This document shows positions 34,114-42,791 of a DNA stretch of 64,000 nucleotides, piece by piece (within the stretch, counting starts at the first letter, position 1; each line of letters begins with the position of its first letter). The notes under the pieces were generated by a model. It worked only from the letters and a program-made list of their open reading frames with translations. It ran no database searches and was not told where the DNA came from. The DNA comes from Streptomyces sp. NBC_01689 (GTDB taxonomy: Bacteria > Actinomycetota > Actinomycetes > Streptomycetales > Streptomycetaceae), in assembly GCF_036250675.1 (NCBI RefSeq), contig NZ_CP109592.1, positions 5,332,001 through 5,396,000 of the forward strand, read 5' to 3'. The position numbers were made by a program, and so were the translations under genes.

Positions 34114-34953
34114 ATGAGCCGCAGCGACGTCCTGGTAGACGCCGACTGGGTCCAGGCCCACCTGGACGACCCGAGCGTGGCCATCGTCGAGGTCGACGAG
34201 GACACGTCCGCGTACGAGAAGAACCACATCAAGAACGCGATCCGGATCGACTGGACCAAGGACCTCCAGGACCCGGTCCGCCGCGACTTCATCGACCAGG
34301 AGGGCTTCGAGAAGCTCCTGTCGTCGAAGGGCATCGCCAACGACACGCTGGTCGTCCTCTACGGCGGCAACAACAACTGGTTCGCGTCCTACGCCTACTG
34401 GTACTTCAAGCTCTACGGCCACGAGAACGTGAAGCTTCTCGACGGCGGCCGCAAGAAGTGGGAGCTCGACTCCCGCGACCTGGTCGTCGAGGTGCCCGAG
34501 CGCGCCGCGACCGACTACAAGGCCAAGGCCCAGAACACGGCGATCCGCGCCTTCCGTGACGACGTCGTCGCCGCGATCGGCTCGCAGAACCTGGTGGACG
34601 TCCGTTCGCCCGACGAGTTCAGCGGCAAGCTCCTCGCCCCGGCGCACCTTCCGCAGGAGCAGTCGCAGCGCCCGGGCCACGTCCCGAGCGCCCGCAACAT
34701 CCCGTGGTCGAAGAACGCCAACGACGACGGCACCTTCAAGTCGGACGACGAGCTCAAGGAGCTCTACACCGACGAGCAGGTCGACCTCGCCAAGGACACG
34801 ATCGCCTACTGCCGCATCGGTGAGCGTTCCGCGCTCACCTGGTTCGTGCTGCACGAGCTGCTCGGCGTCGAGAACGTCAAGAACTACGACGGCTCCTGGA
34901 CCGAGTACGGCTCTCTGGTCGGCGTCCCGATCGAGCTCGGCGCCGGCAAGTAA
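34114..34953 (+). CDS. Thiosulfate sulfurtransferase (rhodanese)
   Basis: A 279-residue two-domain rhodanese that transfers sulfane sulfur from thiosulfate. The active cysteine is in AYCRIGERSALTWF in the second domain, and the inactive first domain contains VLYGGNNNWFASYAYWYFKL. It corresponds to mycobacterial CysA2/CysA3 and is followed, as there, by a DUF1416 (SseC) gene. GGAGGAGAAAG precedes the ATG. Preceded by the cysteine leader peptide, so expression is probably tuned to cysteine levels. Confidence 0.94.
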   Translation: MSRSDVLVDADWVQAHLDDPSVAIVEVDEDTSAYEKNHIKNAIRIDWTKDLQDPVRRDFIDQEGFEKLLSSKGIANDTLVVLYGGNNNWFASYAYWYFKLYGHENVKLLDGGRKKWELDSRDLVVEVPERAATDYKAKAQNTAIRAFRDDVVAAIGSQNLVDVRSPDEFSGKLLAPAHLPQEQSQRPGHVPSARNIPWSKNANDDGTFKSDDELKELYTDEQVDLAKDTIAYCRIGERSALTWFVLHELLGVENVKNYDGSWTEYGSLVGVPIELGAGK

Positions 34954-34983
34954 CCCCCAAGGCCTGAAGGACGGAATCCGAAT

Positions 34984-35271
34984 ATGTGTGGAGCGAAGGC
35001 CGGCGGTCCCGACGCCTCGACGATCAAGCCCGGTGAGACCACCATCCAGGGCCAGGTGACCCGCGACGGCGAGCCCGTCACCGGTTACGTGCGTCTGCTG
35101 GACTCGACCGGCGAGTTCACCGCGGAGGTCCCGACCTCCGCCACGGGCCAGTTCCGCTTCTACGCGGCCGAGGGCACCTGGACCGTACGCGCGCTGGTCC
35201 CCGGTGGCACCGCGGACCGCACGGTCGTCGCCCGGACGGGCGGCCTCTCCGAGGTGGCCATCGCCGTCTGA
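34984..35271 (+). CDS. sseC: DUF1416 protein, SseC-like
   Basis: A 95-residue protein with a beta-sandwich-like pattern, MCGAKAGGPDAS at its start with a conserved second-position cysteine, and TTIQGQVTRDGEPVTGYVRL. The gene follows the sulfurtransferase by 30 bases, the same pairing as CysA2-SseC2 in Mycobacterium tuberculosis. A role with the rhodanese in sulfur transfer is likely, but the reaction is not known. Confidence 0.88.
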   Translation: MCGAKAGGPDASTIKPGETTIQGQVTRDGEPVTGYVRLLDSTGEFTAEVPTSATGQFRFYAAEGTWTVRALVPGGTADRTVVARTGGLSEVAIAV

Positions 35272-35407
35272 CGGCCCCCGCAGGATCTCGCACGGACGAC
35301 GGGCCGTGCTCCGGGTGCACCACAGCCCGGGGCGCGGCCCGTCGGCGTGCGCGGACCGTCCCGTACGGTCCCGCGCCGGACCGCTTCCGTGGACCTACTC
35401 TTGACGT

Positions 35408-35668
35408 ATGTACGCACGACGGCGACACGTGTACTTCGCCATGATGGGGACGTGCATCGGTCTCTTCGTCCTGGCCTGGGCGGTCGTGCGCATCTGGTCG
35501 ATTCCCGCGGCCGTGGGGATGTGCGTGGTGGCGATGGTCATCCCGCCGCTCGCCGCGATGGTGGCCAACCGGCGTGGTCCCGAGGACCGCTGGTGGGACG
35601 ACCCGTCGGGGGACCCCAAGTCCGACGAGTGGTGGGACGAGCTGGACGGCAAGAAGCGGGGGCCCTAG
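35408..35668 (+). CDS. DUF3099-like small membrane protein
   Basis: An 86-residue protein with two helices (VYFAMMGTCIGLFVLAWAVV and IPAAVGMCVVAMVIPPLAAM) and an acidic, Trp-rich tail (RWWDDPSGD, DEWWDELDG). It fits the DUF3099 family that is common in Streptomyces. Function unknown. Confidence 0.8.
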   Translation: MYARRRHVYFAMMGTCIGLFVLAWAVVRIWSIPAAVGMCVVAMVIPPLAAMVANRRGPEDRWWDDPSGDPKSDEWWDELDGKKRGP

Positions 35669-35711
35669 AAGCCCGCCCCGCGCGCCTCCGCGTCCGCCCG
35701 CGGGCGAGCGC

Positions 35712-36074
35712 TCAGTAGACGAGCGCCTGCGTGTCGTCCGCCATGGCCTCCTGGACGAAGACCTGGGCGCCCGCGATGCGCACGCCGGTCAGCACGTCCT
35801 GCTCGGTGATGTCCCGGCGGGCCGCGCACTGCGTGCAGAGCGTGATGCGGCCCGCCGCGAGGATCGAGTCGATCAGACCGGGAAGCGGAGCCGCGTGCGG
35901 AAGCTCGAACTCGGCGGCAGGGCCCGGCAGTGCGAACCAGGCGGACTCCCCGGTCAGCCAGAGGGAGACGTCGACGCCACTGGCCACGGCCACCGCCGCC
36001 ACCGTGAACGCCTGTGAGCAGCGCTCCGGGGCATCGGATCCGGCCGTCACCTTGATCAGGAGCTTCTTCGCCAT
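35712..36074 (-). CDS. DsrE/DsrF-like family protein
   Basis: A 120-residue protein with the DsrE fold pattern: KKLLIKVTAGSDAPERCSQA, then VDVSLWLTGESAW and LCTQCAARRDI, where a CXXC motif marks a possible sulfur-relay or redox site. It sits close to the rhodanese/SseC pair and within 5 kb of the MoaD-like gene, so a role in sulfur trafficking is plausible. The ATG lacks a ribosome site, and a -10 box TACCAT (36086-36081) ends six bases before it, which suggests leaderless translation. Confidence 0.85.
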   Translation of the reverse strand: MAKKLLIKVTAGSDAPERCSQAFTVAAVAVASGVDVSLWLTGESAWFALPGPAAEFELPHAAPLPGLIDSILAAGRITLCTQCAARRDITEQDVLTGVRIAGAQVFVQEAMADDTQALVY

Positions 36075-36170
36075 GGCTGCATGGTAGTCGGCGGAGTCCG
36101 AATCGTGATCAAGCCCCTTACAACCCCGTGCGGCAGCCATGGGTCTCCTGTGCGCGCGGATACGGAATCC

Positions 36171-37199
36171 GTGCTTCGCGTTCCGTGGGGGGACGAGTTG
36201 GAAGTCGAGGCAGTACCCGAAGCATCCGGAGCGACCGAGGCACCCGTCGAGGGACCTCGGACATCGCCGCTGGAGGAGAAGACCGGGCGGACGCCCGAGG
36301 AGAAGACCGGGCCGGCGCCTGCGGAGGAGTCCACCGGCCGGACGGGTGAGGAGACGCCGGGACAGGCGTCCGAGCAGACACCGGCCACGTCGGACGTGAC
36401 CGGGACCGGGGTGTCCGCTGTGGCCGAGGCCCCCGAGGCCCCTGAGATCCCTGAGGCCGTCGAGGTCTCTGAGGCGTCCGACGCGGCCGGTGGACCCGCC
36501 GTGCGTCGGCGTCGTCGCGGGCGCACGACCCTGTTGATCGCCACGGCCGCTGTGTTGGGGCTGGTCGCCGGTACCTGTGCCGGCTTCCTGGTCCAGGCCG
36601 ACCGTGAGCCCACCGGGCTGCCGTCGCTCTCCCAGCCCGTGGTCGCCCAGGCGCGCGGAGCGGGCCCGGAGCCCCTCTCGGCCGCGCAGGACCACCAGGT
36701 GAAGGCCGACGGCGACCTCCGCAAGCTGCTGCTGACGCGTCCGAAGGGCGCCCGGGAGGCGGACTTCGTGGCGGGCGGGGACGGCTGGCTCACCATGGCC
36801 GAGTACGCGGAGCAGCTCAAGAACCCGGACCGGGAGTTCAGCGAGCTGGTCGGCGCGGAGTTCCGGCGCGCGGCCGACACCGCCTGGCAGGTGGGCAGCG
36901 CGTACACCGTCGACATCAGGCTGGTGCAGTTCCGCCAGGAGGAGAACCTCGCGGCGTCCGACCGTGCCAACGGCTGGAACGTGGAGGGCAAGCACGGCTG
37001 GCCCATCCCCGGCACGGGCGACGGCATGGCGTACGTGTCGGCGAAGCCCGAGACCCAGCCGGGCTACATGCCGCTGTACAGCGCGGAGGCACACGCCTGG
37101 CGGGGTGACATCTCCATGGAGATCTGGATCTACGGCACCGGTCCGATCCCCAAGGCGAAGATCATGGATGTGGCCAAGCGGCAGATGGAGCGGCTGTGA
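36171..37199 (+). CDS. Membrane-anchored protein, first of three tandem paralogues
   Basis: About 342 residues: an acidic Pro/Glu-rich cytoplasmic stretch, basic VRRRRRGR, one helix (TTLLIATAAVLGLVAGTCAG) and an outside domain containing LRKLLLTRPKGA, GGDGWLTMAEYAEQL and VDIRLVQFRQ. The two following genes have the same plan and shared motifs. Start is uncertain: GTG at 36171 (weak GGA upstream), GTG at 36150 or ATG at 36081 are all in frame. Its stop overlaps the next gene by four bases. No known family. Confidence 0.75.
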   Translation: MLRVPWGDELEVEAVPEASGATEAPVEGPRTSPLEEKTGRTPEEKTGPAPAEESTGRTGEETPGQASEQTPATSDVTGTGVSAVAEAPEAPEIPEAVEVSEASDAAGGPAVRRRRRGRTTLLIATAAVLGLVAGTCAGFLVQADREPTGLPSLSQPVVAQARGAGPEPLSAAQDHQVKADGDLRKLLLTRPKGAREADFVAGGDGWLTMAEYAEQLKNPDREFSELVGAEFRRAADTAWQVGSAYTVDIRLVQFRQEENLAASDRANGWNVEGKHGWPIPGTGDGMAYVSAKPETQPGYMPLYSAEAHAWRGDISMEIWIYGTGPIPKAKIMDVAKRQMERL

Positions 37200-38236
37200 C
37201 CGACGAGCGACCGATGAGCGAGCAGCCCGCCCGGCAGCCCACGCCCGAGACACCGGCGCGCGACAGCGCCGCACAGGGGTCCGCGGCGCCTGAGTCCGCG
37301 GCGCCTGAGGTCACGGGGCCGGAGGCTCCGGCGCGTGCGTCCGTGGTGCCGGACTCCGTCGCGCCCGAGGCCACGGTGTCCGAGTCCGCGGCGCCCGACT
37401 CCTCCGCGGTGGCCGGGCCGGGGGCGGCCGAACCCTCCGCCCCCGGCGCTACCGACGTCCCCGCCGTCCCCGTCAAGAAACCGCTGCGCCGGGGCCGTGT
37501 CGCCGCCGTCGCCGGTTCCGTGCTGCTCGTCGCCGCCGTCGTCGGCGGCGCCGGCTACACCGTCGTGACCGTGCAGGACGCCGACCGGGATCCCGGCGCT
37601 CCGTCATGGACCTTCCCGGTTCCGGCTCCCGACGGGGCCAAGAAGGCGAAGGCCTCCTCGGGACTCGCCGCGATGCTCGTGCCGTTCGGCACCGAGGGCT
37701 GGAGCCGGGGCCCGGACATCGGGGAGTTCGGCTCCGACGCCTCGCTGAGCGGCGCCGAGGCGACGGCTCTGCGCAAGGAGGCGCTGCGCGATCTGCCGCG
37801 TTCCCAGCGGCGGAACCTGGAGAGGCAGATCGACAAGCAGCACACCAAGGGCATCGCGATGCGCAGTTACCTCAGCACCTCCAGCGGGTTCAACTCCACG
37901 CTGTACGCCAACAGCACGTTCACCGTGAGCATCGAGCTGGCCCAGATCGAGGACAAGGCGGCGGTCAAGGGGATCTCGACGTTCCAGAACGAGTTCTTCG
38001 GCGCCCTCAAGATCTTCCGCAAGGGTCCCGCGATCAAGGATCACAAGAACGCGAAGTGCTTCCTGCCGCCCAAGGACAAGGACGAGAAGCTCGACATGAT
38101 GGTCTGCTCCGCCTACGAGGGCGACGTGCTGGTCAGCGCGACCGCCTCCGCGGTCAAGCCGTTGGACACCAAGGGCGTCGCGATGCTGCTGCGCGAGCAG
38201 CTCGACCGCATCACCGAGCCGGGGGAGGCGGTATGA
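37196..38236 (+). CDS. Membrane-anchored protein, second of three tandem paralogues
   Basis: A 346-residue protein with a Pro/Ala/Ser/Glu-rich N-terminus, a basic KKPLRRGR stretch, one helix (VAAVAGSVLLVAAVVGGAGY) and an extracytoplasmic domain with GLAAMLVPFGTEGWS, TFTVSIELAQIEDK and two cysteines (NAKCFLPP, MVCSAYEG). The LVP-DGW-like and ELAQ motifs align with the neighbours' LLTRP, DGWL and RLVQF. GTG start at 37196 follows GGAG and overlaps the first gene (GTGA); an ATG at 37214 is an alternative. Confidence 0.75.
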   Translation: MTDERPMSEQPARQPTPETPARDSAAQGSAAPESAAPEVTGPEAPARASVVPDSVAPEATVSESAAPDSSAVAGPGAAEPSAPGATDVPAVPVKKPLRRGRVAAVAGSVLLVAAVVGGAGYTVVTVQDADRDPGAPSWTFPVPAPDGAKKAKASSGLAAMLVPFGTEGWSRGPDIGEFGSDASLSGAEATALRKEALRDLPRSQRRNLERQIDKQHTKGIAMRSYLSTSSGFNSTLYANSTFTVSIELAQIEDKAAVKGISTFQNEFFGALKIFRKGPAIKDHKNAKCFLPPKDKDEKLDMMVCSAYEGDVLVSATASAVKPLDTKGVAMLLREQLDRITEPGEAV

Positions 38237-39225
38237 GCGAGCTGACGGACTCCGCAGAGACCGGGACGACGGCCCCGGCGGAGGAGCGGGCCGAGCTGCC
38301 GCCCCTGCCCGAGGTCCCGCCGCCGGCCACCGTGCCCGGCCCGTCCGCGCCCGCCGGTCCGGACGCCACGGACGGGACCCCGGACGGGACCCCCGGCCCC
38401 GAGGCACCCTCCACGGGCGCCGGACCCGAGGTGCCGCCGGCTCCGGTGCGCAAGGACCGCAAGGACCGCCGGGTGCTGCGGGCCGTGCTGCGCTGGACCG
38501 TCGCCACCGTGGTCTTCGCGGCGGCCGGCACCTCCGCCGCGTACGGCATCACGCGGATGGACCGCACGGACGTACCCGGTCTGGCGACGGAGACGGACGG
38601 GCGCTGGGACTACCCGACGATCAGCCTGCCGCCGCTGCCCTCCGGCAGCCCGCGCCCGTTCGCCGAGTCGAACAGGGGCAGCACGCACTACGCCGACCTG
38701 CGCAGACTCGTACTGCCCGCTCCGAACGGCGCGCACGCCGACCCGGCGCTGCGCGGGTCGGACGGCTGGCTGGCCACGAAGACGTTCCTGGCGGAGTACG
38801 CCACGCGGGACGACCGGGAGACGCTCGGGCAGCAGCTGACCGACTACGGCCTGCGGCACATCGCGGCACGCGGGTGGACCACGCCGGACGGTACGCGCAC
38901 GCGGATCTACCTGCTGCAGTTCGGCACGGCCGCCGTCGCGGACGAGGTGCACTCACAAGGGCTGACCAGCTACGACGCGCCGGCCCACGCCATACGCGGA
39001 GCCGAGCAGACGAAGACGGACGACGCGTTCCCCGCCCACGCCACGGTCGACGACGTGACCCGCAACACCTTCGTCGAGACCAAGCCGTACGGGGCCGAAC
39101 AGGTCCGTGAGGCGTACCTCTCGGCCGGGGACACCATCGCCGTGATCGTGCAGTCCCGCAAGGGCGCCGCGAAGGCCGTGCCCTTCCAGCAGACGGTCGC
39201 CCTGCAGAGCCAGTTGCTGGGCTGA
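38233..39225 (+). CDS. Membrane-anchored protein, third of three tandem paralogues
   Basis: A 330-residue protein with the same design: Pro-rich acidic N-terminus, basic VRKDRKDRRVLR, one helix (WTVATVVFAAAGTSAAYGI) and an outside domain with LRRLVLPAPNGA, GSDGWLATKTFLAEY and TRIYLLQFGT. ATG overlaps the previous stop (ATGA) with GGGGGAGG just upstream. The three genes form a tight operon. The domain may bind a ligand or another envelope protein; nothing in it looks catalytic. Confidence 0.78.
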   Translation: MSELTDSAETGTTAPAEERAELPPLPEVPPPATVPGPSAPAGPDATDGTPDGTPGPEAPSTGAGPEVPPAPVRKDRKDRRVLRAVLRWTVATVVFAAAGTSAAYGITRMDRTDVPGLATETDGRWDYPTISLPPLPSGSPRPFAESNRGSTHYADLRRLVLPAPNGAHADPALRGSDGWLATKTFLAEYATRDDRETLGQQLTDYGLRHIAARGWTTPDGTRTRIYLLQFGTAAVADEVHSQGLTSYDAPAHAIRGAEQTKTDDAFPAHATVDDVTRNTFVETKPYGAEQVREAYLSAGDTIAVIVQSRKGAAKAVPFQQTVALQSQLLG

Positions 39226-39336
39226 GCCGCCAGGGCGCACCTCGCAGAGAGAGCCGGGCCCCGCACGACTAGAGTGGGGTCCGGTTCCCGTACCGCCTGT
39301 CACCGCCCACCACCGCGTCACCCCGAGGAGCACCCC

Positions 39337-39438
39337 GTGCTTGAGGCATTCTTCGAAGCCCTGCTGGTTCTGGTCTGCGTCGGCGTTCTGGCCTTCGCCG
39401 GGCTGACCGTGAAGAAGCTGTACCAGGGCCAGCGCTGA
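39337..39438 (+). CDS. 33-residue membrane miniprotein
   Basis: A very short gene: GTG at 39337 with GAGGAG seven bases upstream, coding MLEAFFEALLVLVCVGVLAF and AGLTVKKLYQGQR. The product is one hydrophobic helix with a basic tail, so it should sit in the membrane with its C-terminus in the cytoplasm. It lies 34 bases before the nitrobindin gene and is probably co-transcribed. Function unknown. Confidence 0.75.
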   Translation: MLEAFFEALLVLVCVGVLAFAGLTVKKLYQGQR

Positions 39439-39472
39439 CCCCGCCTCTGACGTCGACGACGAAAAGCTGCTC

Positions 39473-40048
39473 ATGATCGAGATCCCGTCCGACCTCCACA
39501 AGGACCTGCTCCCCCTCGCCTTCCTGATCGGCGACTGGGCGGGCGCGGGTGTCCACGACTTCCCCGGCTCCGAGAAGTGCAACTTCGGGCAGGAGGTCAC
39601 CTTCAGCCACGACGGACGCGACTTCCTCGAGTACCACTCCCACACCTGGGTGCTCGACGCCGACGGGAACAAGGTCCGGCCGCTGGAGTCCGAGTCCGGC
39701 TTCTGGCGCATCGACGCCCAGCGCAAGGTCGAGGTCGTCATGACCCGCGACGACGGCGTCGTCGAGATCTGGTACGGCGACCTGGCCGAGAAGAAGCCGC
39801 AGATCGACCTGGTCACGGACGCGGTGGCGCGGACCGCCGCCTCCGGCCCCTACACCGGCGGCAAGCGTCTGTACGGCTATGTGAAGAGCGACCTCATGTG
39901 GGTCGGCGAGAAGCAGACCCCGGAGGTCGAGCTGCGCCCCTACATGTCCGCGCACCTCAAGAAGGTCGTCACCCCGGAGGACGTCGAGCGCTGGGCCAAG
40001 GCCCTCCCGGACGACATGCCGGACGACGGGATCGCGTTCTTCAAGTAG
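39473..40048 (+). CDS. Nitrobindin-like heme-binding beta-barrel protein
   Basis: A 191-residue FABP-like (DUF1794) protein. The family motif GxWxGxG appears as LIGDWAGAGVHDFPG, with FGQEVTFSHDGRDFLEYHSH in the barrel strands. Nitrobindins bind ferric heme and react with nitric oxide or peroxynitrite; the proximal His near the C-terminus is not obvious (candidate in MSAHLKKVV). Lies between the miniprotein and a degenerate receiver gene. Confidence 0.9.
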   Translation: MIEIPSDLHKDLLPLAFLIGDWAGAGVHDFPGSEKCNFGQEVTFSHDGRDFLEYHSHTWVLDADGNKVRPLESESGFWRIDAQRKVEVVMTRDDGVVEIWYGDLAEKKPQIDLVTDAVARTAASGPYTGGKRLYGYVKSDLMWVGEKQTPEVELRPYMSAHLKKVVTPEDVERWAKALPDDMPDDGIAFFK

Positions 40049-40152
40049 ACGGCGGGCGGACCCGGCGCGGTCCGCGCCACCGTTCGTGACTCTCAAACGA
40101 TGTACAGGGAAAGTTCACGCTTCTCTGATGCGGGGCCGGTAACCCTACGAGG

Positions 40153-40533
40153 GTGACCGGCCCCGCATCCTTTCCCGAGGTCCCCCCGAACCCACCCGCA
40201 CCCGCACCCGTCTCCGGGTCCGGGCCCGTGCCCGCTCCCGCCCGGGTGCTCGTCGTCGACGACGAGCAGGACGTGCGCGACCTGCTGACCGAGACCTTCC
40301 GGCTGGCGGGCTTCGACGTCACCGCGGTCGGCACCGGCGTCGCCGCGCTGAACACCGCGTACGCCGAGACCCCCGACCTCGTGGTGCTCGACGTACGGCT
40401 GCCCGACTTCGACGGCGCGGACGTCGCCCGTATCCTGCGCGACGCCGGCCGTGAGGTCCCGGTGGTCCTCCTCCCCAAGCCCTTCAGCCTGGAGAACGTC
40501 GTGACGCGCGTCAGGGAGATGCTGGCGGCCTAG
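40153..40533 (+). CDS. Degenerate stand-alone receiver protein
   Basis: A 126-residue protein with a Pro-rich N-terminus and a receiver domain from RVLVVDDEQDVRDLL. The acidic pair, the phospho-acceptor Asp in LVVLDVRLPDFDG and the Lys in LLPKPFSLENVV are present. However, EVPVVLLPKPF joins strand 4 directly to KPF: about 20 residues, including the switch Thr/Ser and the GADDY segment, are missing, and no output domain follows. The reading frame stays open, so this is an in-frame internal deletion. GTG start is weakly supported. Could be a remnant of an OmpR-type regulator. Confidence 0.75.
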   Translation: MTGPASFPEVPPNPPAPAPVSGSGPVPAPARVLVVDDEQDVRDLLTETFRLAGFDVTAVGTGVAALNTAYAETPDLVVLDVRLPDFDGADVARILRDAGREVPVVLLPKPFSLENVVTRVREMLAA

Positions 40534-40543
40534 ACTGGGGCGC

Positions 40544-40966
40544 GTGGTAGGCACCGACTGGAAGAGCGATCTGCGGCAGCGCGGTTACCGGCTGACACCG
40601 CAGCGGCAACTCGTGCTCGAAGCCGTGGACACGCTGGAACACGCGACCCCGGACGACATCCTGGTCGAAGTCCGCAAAACGGCCTCCGGTGTCAACATCT
40701 CGACGGTCTACAGAACGCTGGAGCTGCTCGAGGAGCTGGACCTCGTCAGCCACGCCCACCTCGGGCACGGCGCGCCGACCTACCACCTGGCCGACCGCCA
40801 CCACCACATCCACCTGGTGTGCCGGGACTGCACGAACGTCATCGAGGCCGACGTCTCGGTCGCCGCGGAGTTCACCGCGAAGCTCCGTGACACCTTCGGC
40901 TTCGAGACCGACATGAAGCACTTCGCGATCTTCGGCCGCTGCCAGGACTGCGCGGCCGGGAAGTAG
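40544..40966 (+). CDS. nur: Fur-family regulator, probably nickel regulator Nur
   Basis: A 140-residue Fur-family protein: winged helix (YRLTPQRQLVLEAVDTLEHA, NISTVYRTLELLEELDL) and dimer domain with the metal-site segment YHLADRHHHIHLVC. Two CXXC pairs (CRDC, CQDC) would bind structural zinc. As far as I recall, its sequence is closest to Streptomyces coelicolor Nur, which represses nickel uptake and iron superoxide dismutase genes; Zur and FurA are less likely. Leaderless GTG: the -10 box TAGACT (40531-40536) ends seven bases before it. Confidence 0.8.
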   Translation: MVGTDWKSDLRQRGYRLTPQRQLVLEAVDTLEHATPDDILVEVRKTASGVNISTVYRTLELLEELDLVSHAHLGHGAPTYHLADRHHHIHLVCRDCTNVIEADVSVAAEFTAKLRDTFGFETDMKHFAIFGRCQDCAAGK

Positions 40967-41077
40967 AGCCCCGCCGGCTGGGTGGCGGGGCCCGAGAGGG
41001 AGGGGCCGGCCGGGAACCGGTTCCTGCGGGAAATGAGAAATAAATTCGGCGGCTTCCGGGTCGTAGGCTGTGTGGAT

Positions 41078-42043
41078 ATGAAGAGCCCTCTCCTGGCCCT
41101 GCCCGGCGCGGTCCCCGCCGAGGGCGTCGACGAAGACGTCGCCGCCCACTACGGCGACCTGTTCCGCGAACAGCGCGCCCTCGCCGACGGCACCGGCTTC
41201 GTGGACCTCTCGCACCGCGGCGTCGTCGCCGTCACCGGCGAGGACCGGCTGAGCTGGCTGCATCTGCTGCTCACCCAGCACGTCACGGACCTCCCGGTGG
41301 GCCGTGCCACCGAGGCGCTGATCCTCTCCGCGCACGGTCACATCGAGCACGCGCTGTACCTCGTCGACGACGGCACCACTACCTGGGCCCACGTGGAGCC
41401 CGGCACCCAGGACGCGCTGATCGCGTACCTGGAGTCCATGAAGTTCTTCTACCGCGTCGAAGTCGCCGACCGCACGGGCGACTTCGCTGTCGTCCACCTG
41501 CCGGCCGGTTCGATCGCCGAGGTCCCCGACGGCGTCGTCGTCCGCGAGACCCCGTACGGACGCGACCTCCTCCTCCCGCGCGCGGACCTGGAGTCGTACG
41601 CGGGCAAGGCCGGCCCGGCGGCCGGACTGCTCGCCTACGAGGCGCTGCGCGTCGAACACCACCGCCCGCGGCTCGGCTTCGAGACCGACCACCGCACCAT
41701 CCCGCACGAGCTGGGCTGGATCGGCAGCGCCGTGCATCTGCAGAAGGGCTGCTACCGGGGCCAGGAGACGGTCGCCCGGGTGCAGAACCTGGGCAAGCCC
41801 CCGCGCCGGCTGGTCTTCCTGCACCTGGACGGCAGCGAGGTGCACCTTCCGCCGCACGGCGCCGAACTCCGCCTGGCGGGCGACGGCCCCGACGGCCGGA
41901 AGATCGGGTTCGTCACCACCGCCGTACGGCATCACGAGCTCGGCCCGATCGCCCTGGCCCTGGTGAAGCGGAACGTACCGCTCGACGCGCCGCTGCTCGC
42001 GGACACGACGGCCGCGGCCCAGGAGGTCGTCGTCGAGCCGTAG
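41078..42043 (+). CDS. ygfZ: YgfZ/GcvT-family folate-binding protein
   Basis: A 321-residue protein of the YgfZ family, tetrahydrofolate-binding proteins that help maintain iron-sulfur enzymes. The diagnostic motif KGCYxGQE is present as LQKGCYRGQETVARVQNLGK, and GFVDLSHRGVVAVTGEDRLSW is typical of the N-terminal domain. The ATG at 41078 is chosen over an open frame from 40982; a -10-like TAGGCT ends eight bases upstream and suggests a leaderless message. Confidence 0.92.
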   Translation: MKSPLLALPGAVPAEGVDEDVAAHYGDLFREQRALADGTGFVDLSHRGVVAVTGEDRLSWLHLLLTQHVTDLPVGRATEALILSAHGHIEHALYLVDDGTTTWAHVEPGTQDALIAYLESMKFFYRVEVADRTGDFAVVHLPAGSIAEVPDGVVVRETPYGRDLLLPRADLESYAGKAGPAAGLLAYEALRVEHHRPRLGFETDHRTIPHELGWIGSAVHLQKGCYRGQETVARVQNLGKPPRRLVFLHLDGSEVHLPPHGAELRLAGDGPDGRKIGFVTTAVRHHELGPIALALVKRNVPLDAPLLADTTAAAQEVVVEP

Positions 42044-42110
42044 CCGTACCCGCGGCTGCGGCTGTAGCCCGTCATCGAGCCGTGGCCACCGGCCCCTCGT
42101 GCGGCGCGGA

Positions 42111-42130
42111 CGCCCGTCGGACGGCGGGCG
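42111..42130. terminator. Terminator between convergent ygfZ and dtd
   Basis: Hairpin with arms CGCCCGTC and GGCGGGCG (8 bp, one G-T pair) and loop GGAC, five bases after the dtd stop codon on the minus strand and serving ygfZ on the other. Confidence 0.6.
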
Positions 42131-42134
42131 GCCC

Positions 42135-42560
42135 TCAGATGTCGACGACGACGGTGAACGGGCCGTCGTTCGTCAGGGAGACCCGCATCCGGGCACCGAA
42201 TCGGCCCGTCGCCACGGTCGCGCCCAGGGCGCGGAGCCGCGCGACGACCTCGTCGACGAGCGGCTCGGCGACATCGCCGGGGGCGGCCGCGTTCCAGGTG
42301 GGGCGGCGGCCCTTGCGGGCGTCGCCGTACAGCGTGAACTGGCTGATCACGAGGAGCGGTGCGTCGATGTCGCTGCACGAGCGCTCGTCGGTCAGCATGC
42401 GGATCGACCAGAGTTTGCGGGCCAGTTGGGCCGCCTTCTCCTTGGTGTCGTCGTGCGTGACGCCGACGAGCACGCACAGGCCCTCACCGTCGATCGCCCC
42501 GACCGTCTCGCCGTCCACGACGACGCTCGCGCCGTCCACCCTCTGTACCACCGCACGCAT
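42135..42560 (-). CDS. dtd: D-aminoacyl-tRNA deacylase
   Basis: Removes D-amino acids mischarged onto tRNA. The 141-residue protein has the two active-site motifs of [11 protein letters not shown] (SQxTL) and TNDGPFTV (the Gly-cisPro loop), and begins [18 protein letters not shown]. The ATG at 42560 is the family start; open sequence extends to 42599. A CATGAT hexamer seven bases upstream could be a -10 box for a leaderless message. Confidence 0.95.
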   Translation of the reverse strand: MRAVVQRVDGASVVVDGETVGAIDGEGLCVLVGVTHDDTKEKAAQLARKLWSIRMLTDERSCSDIDAPLLVISQFTLYGDARKGRRPTWNAAAPGDVAEPLVDEVVARLRALGATVATGRFGARMRVSLTNDGPFTVVVDI

Positions 42561-42791
42561 GGCGACCATCATGCCCTGTACGGCGAGGACCGTTCCCAAG
42601 GGGCCGGGCGCCGCCCTCCGGCCCCGGAGGCTCCCGTGACGCCCTTCGGGTTTTCTTTTTTGTCCTTAACCACCCATCTAGGTCCGATCAGGGGCACTCG
42701 GTCACATAGCGGCCACTTGGGGTGGCACGATGCGTGTGTTGCGGTGCAACCGTGGGGTGGACCGCGCCGGTTGAGGGGACGGAAGAGGCAC

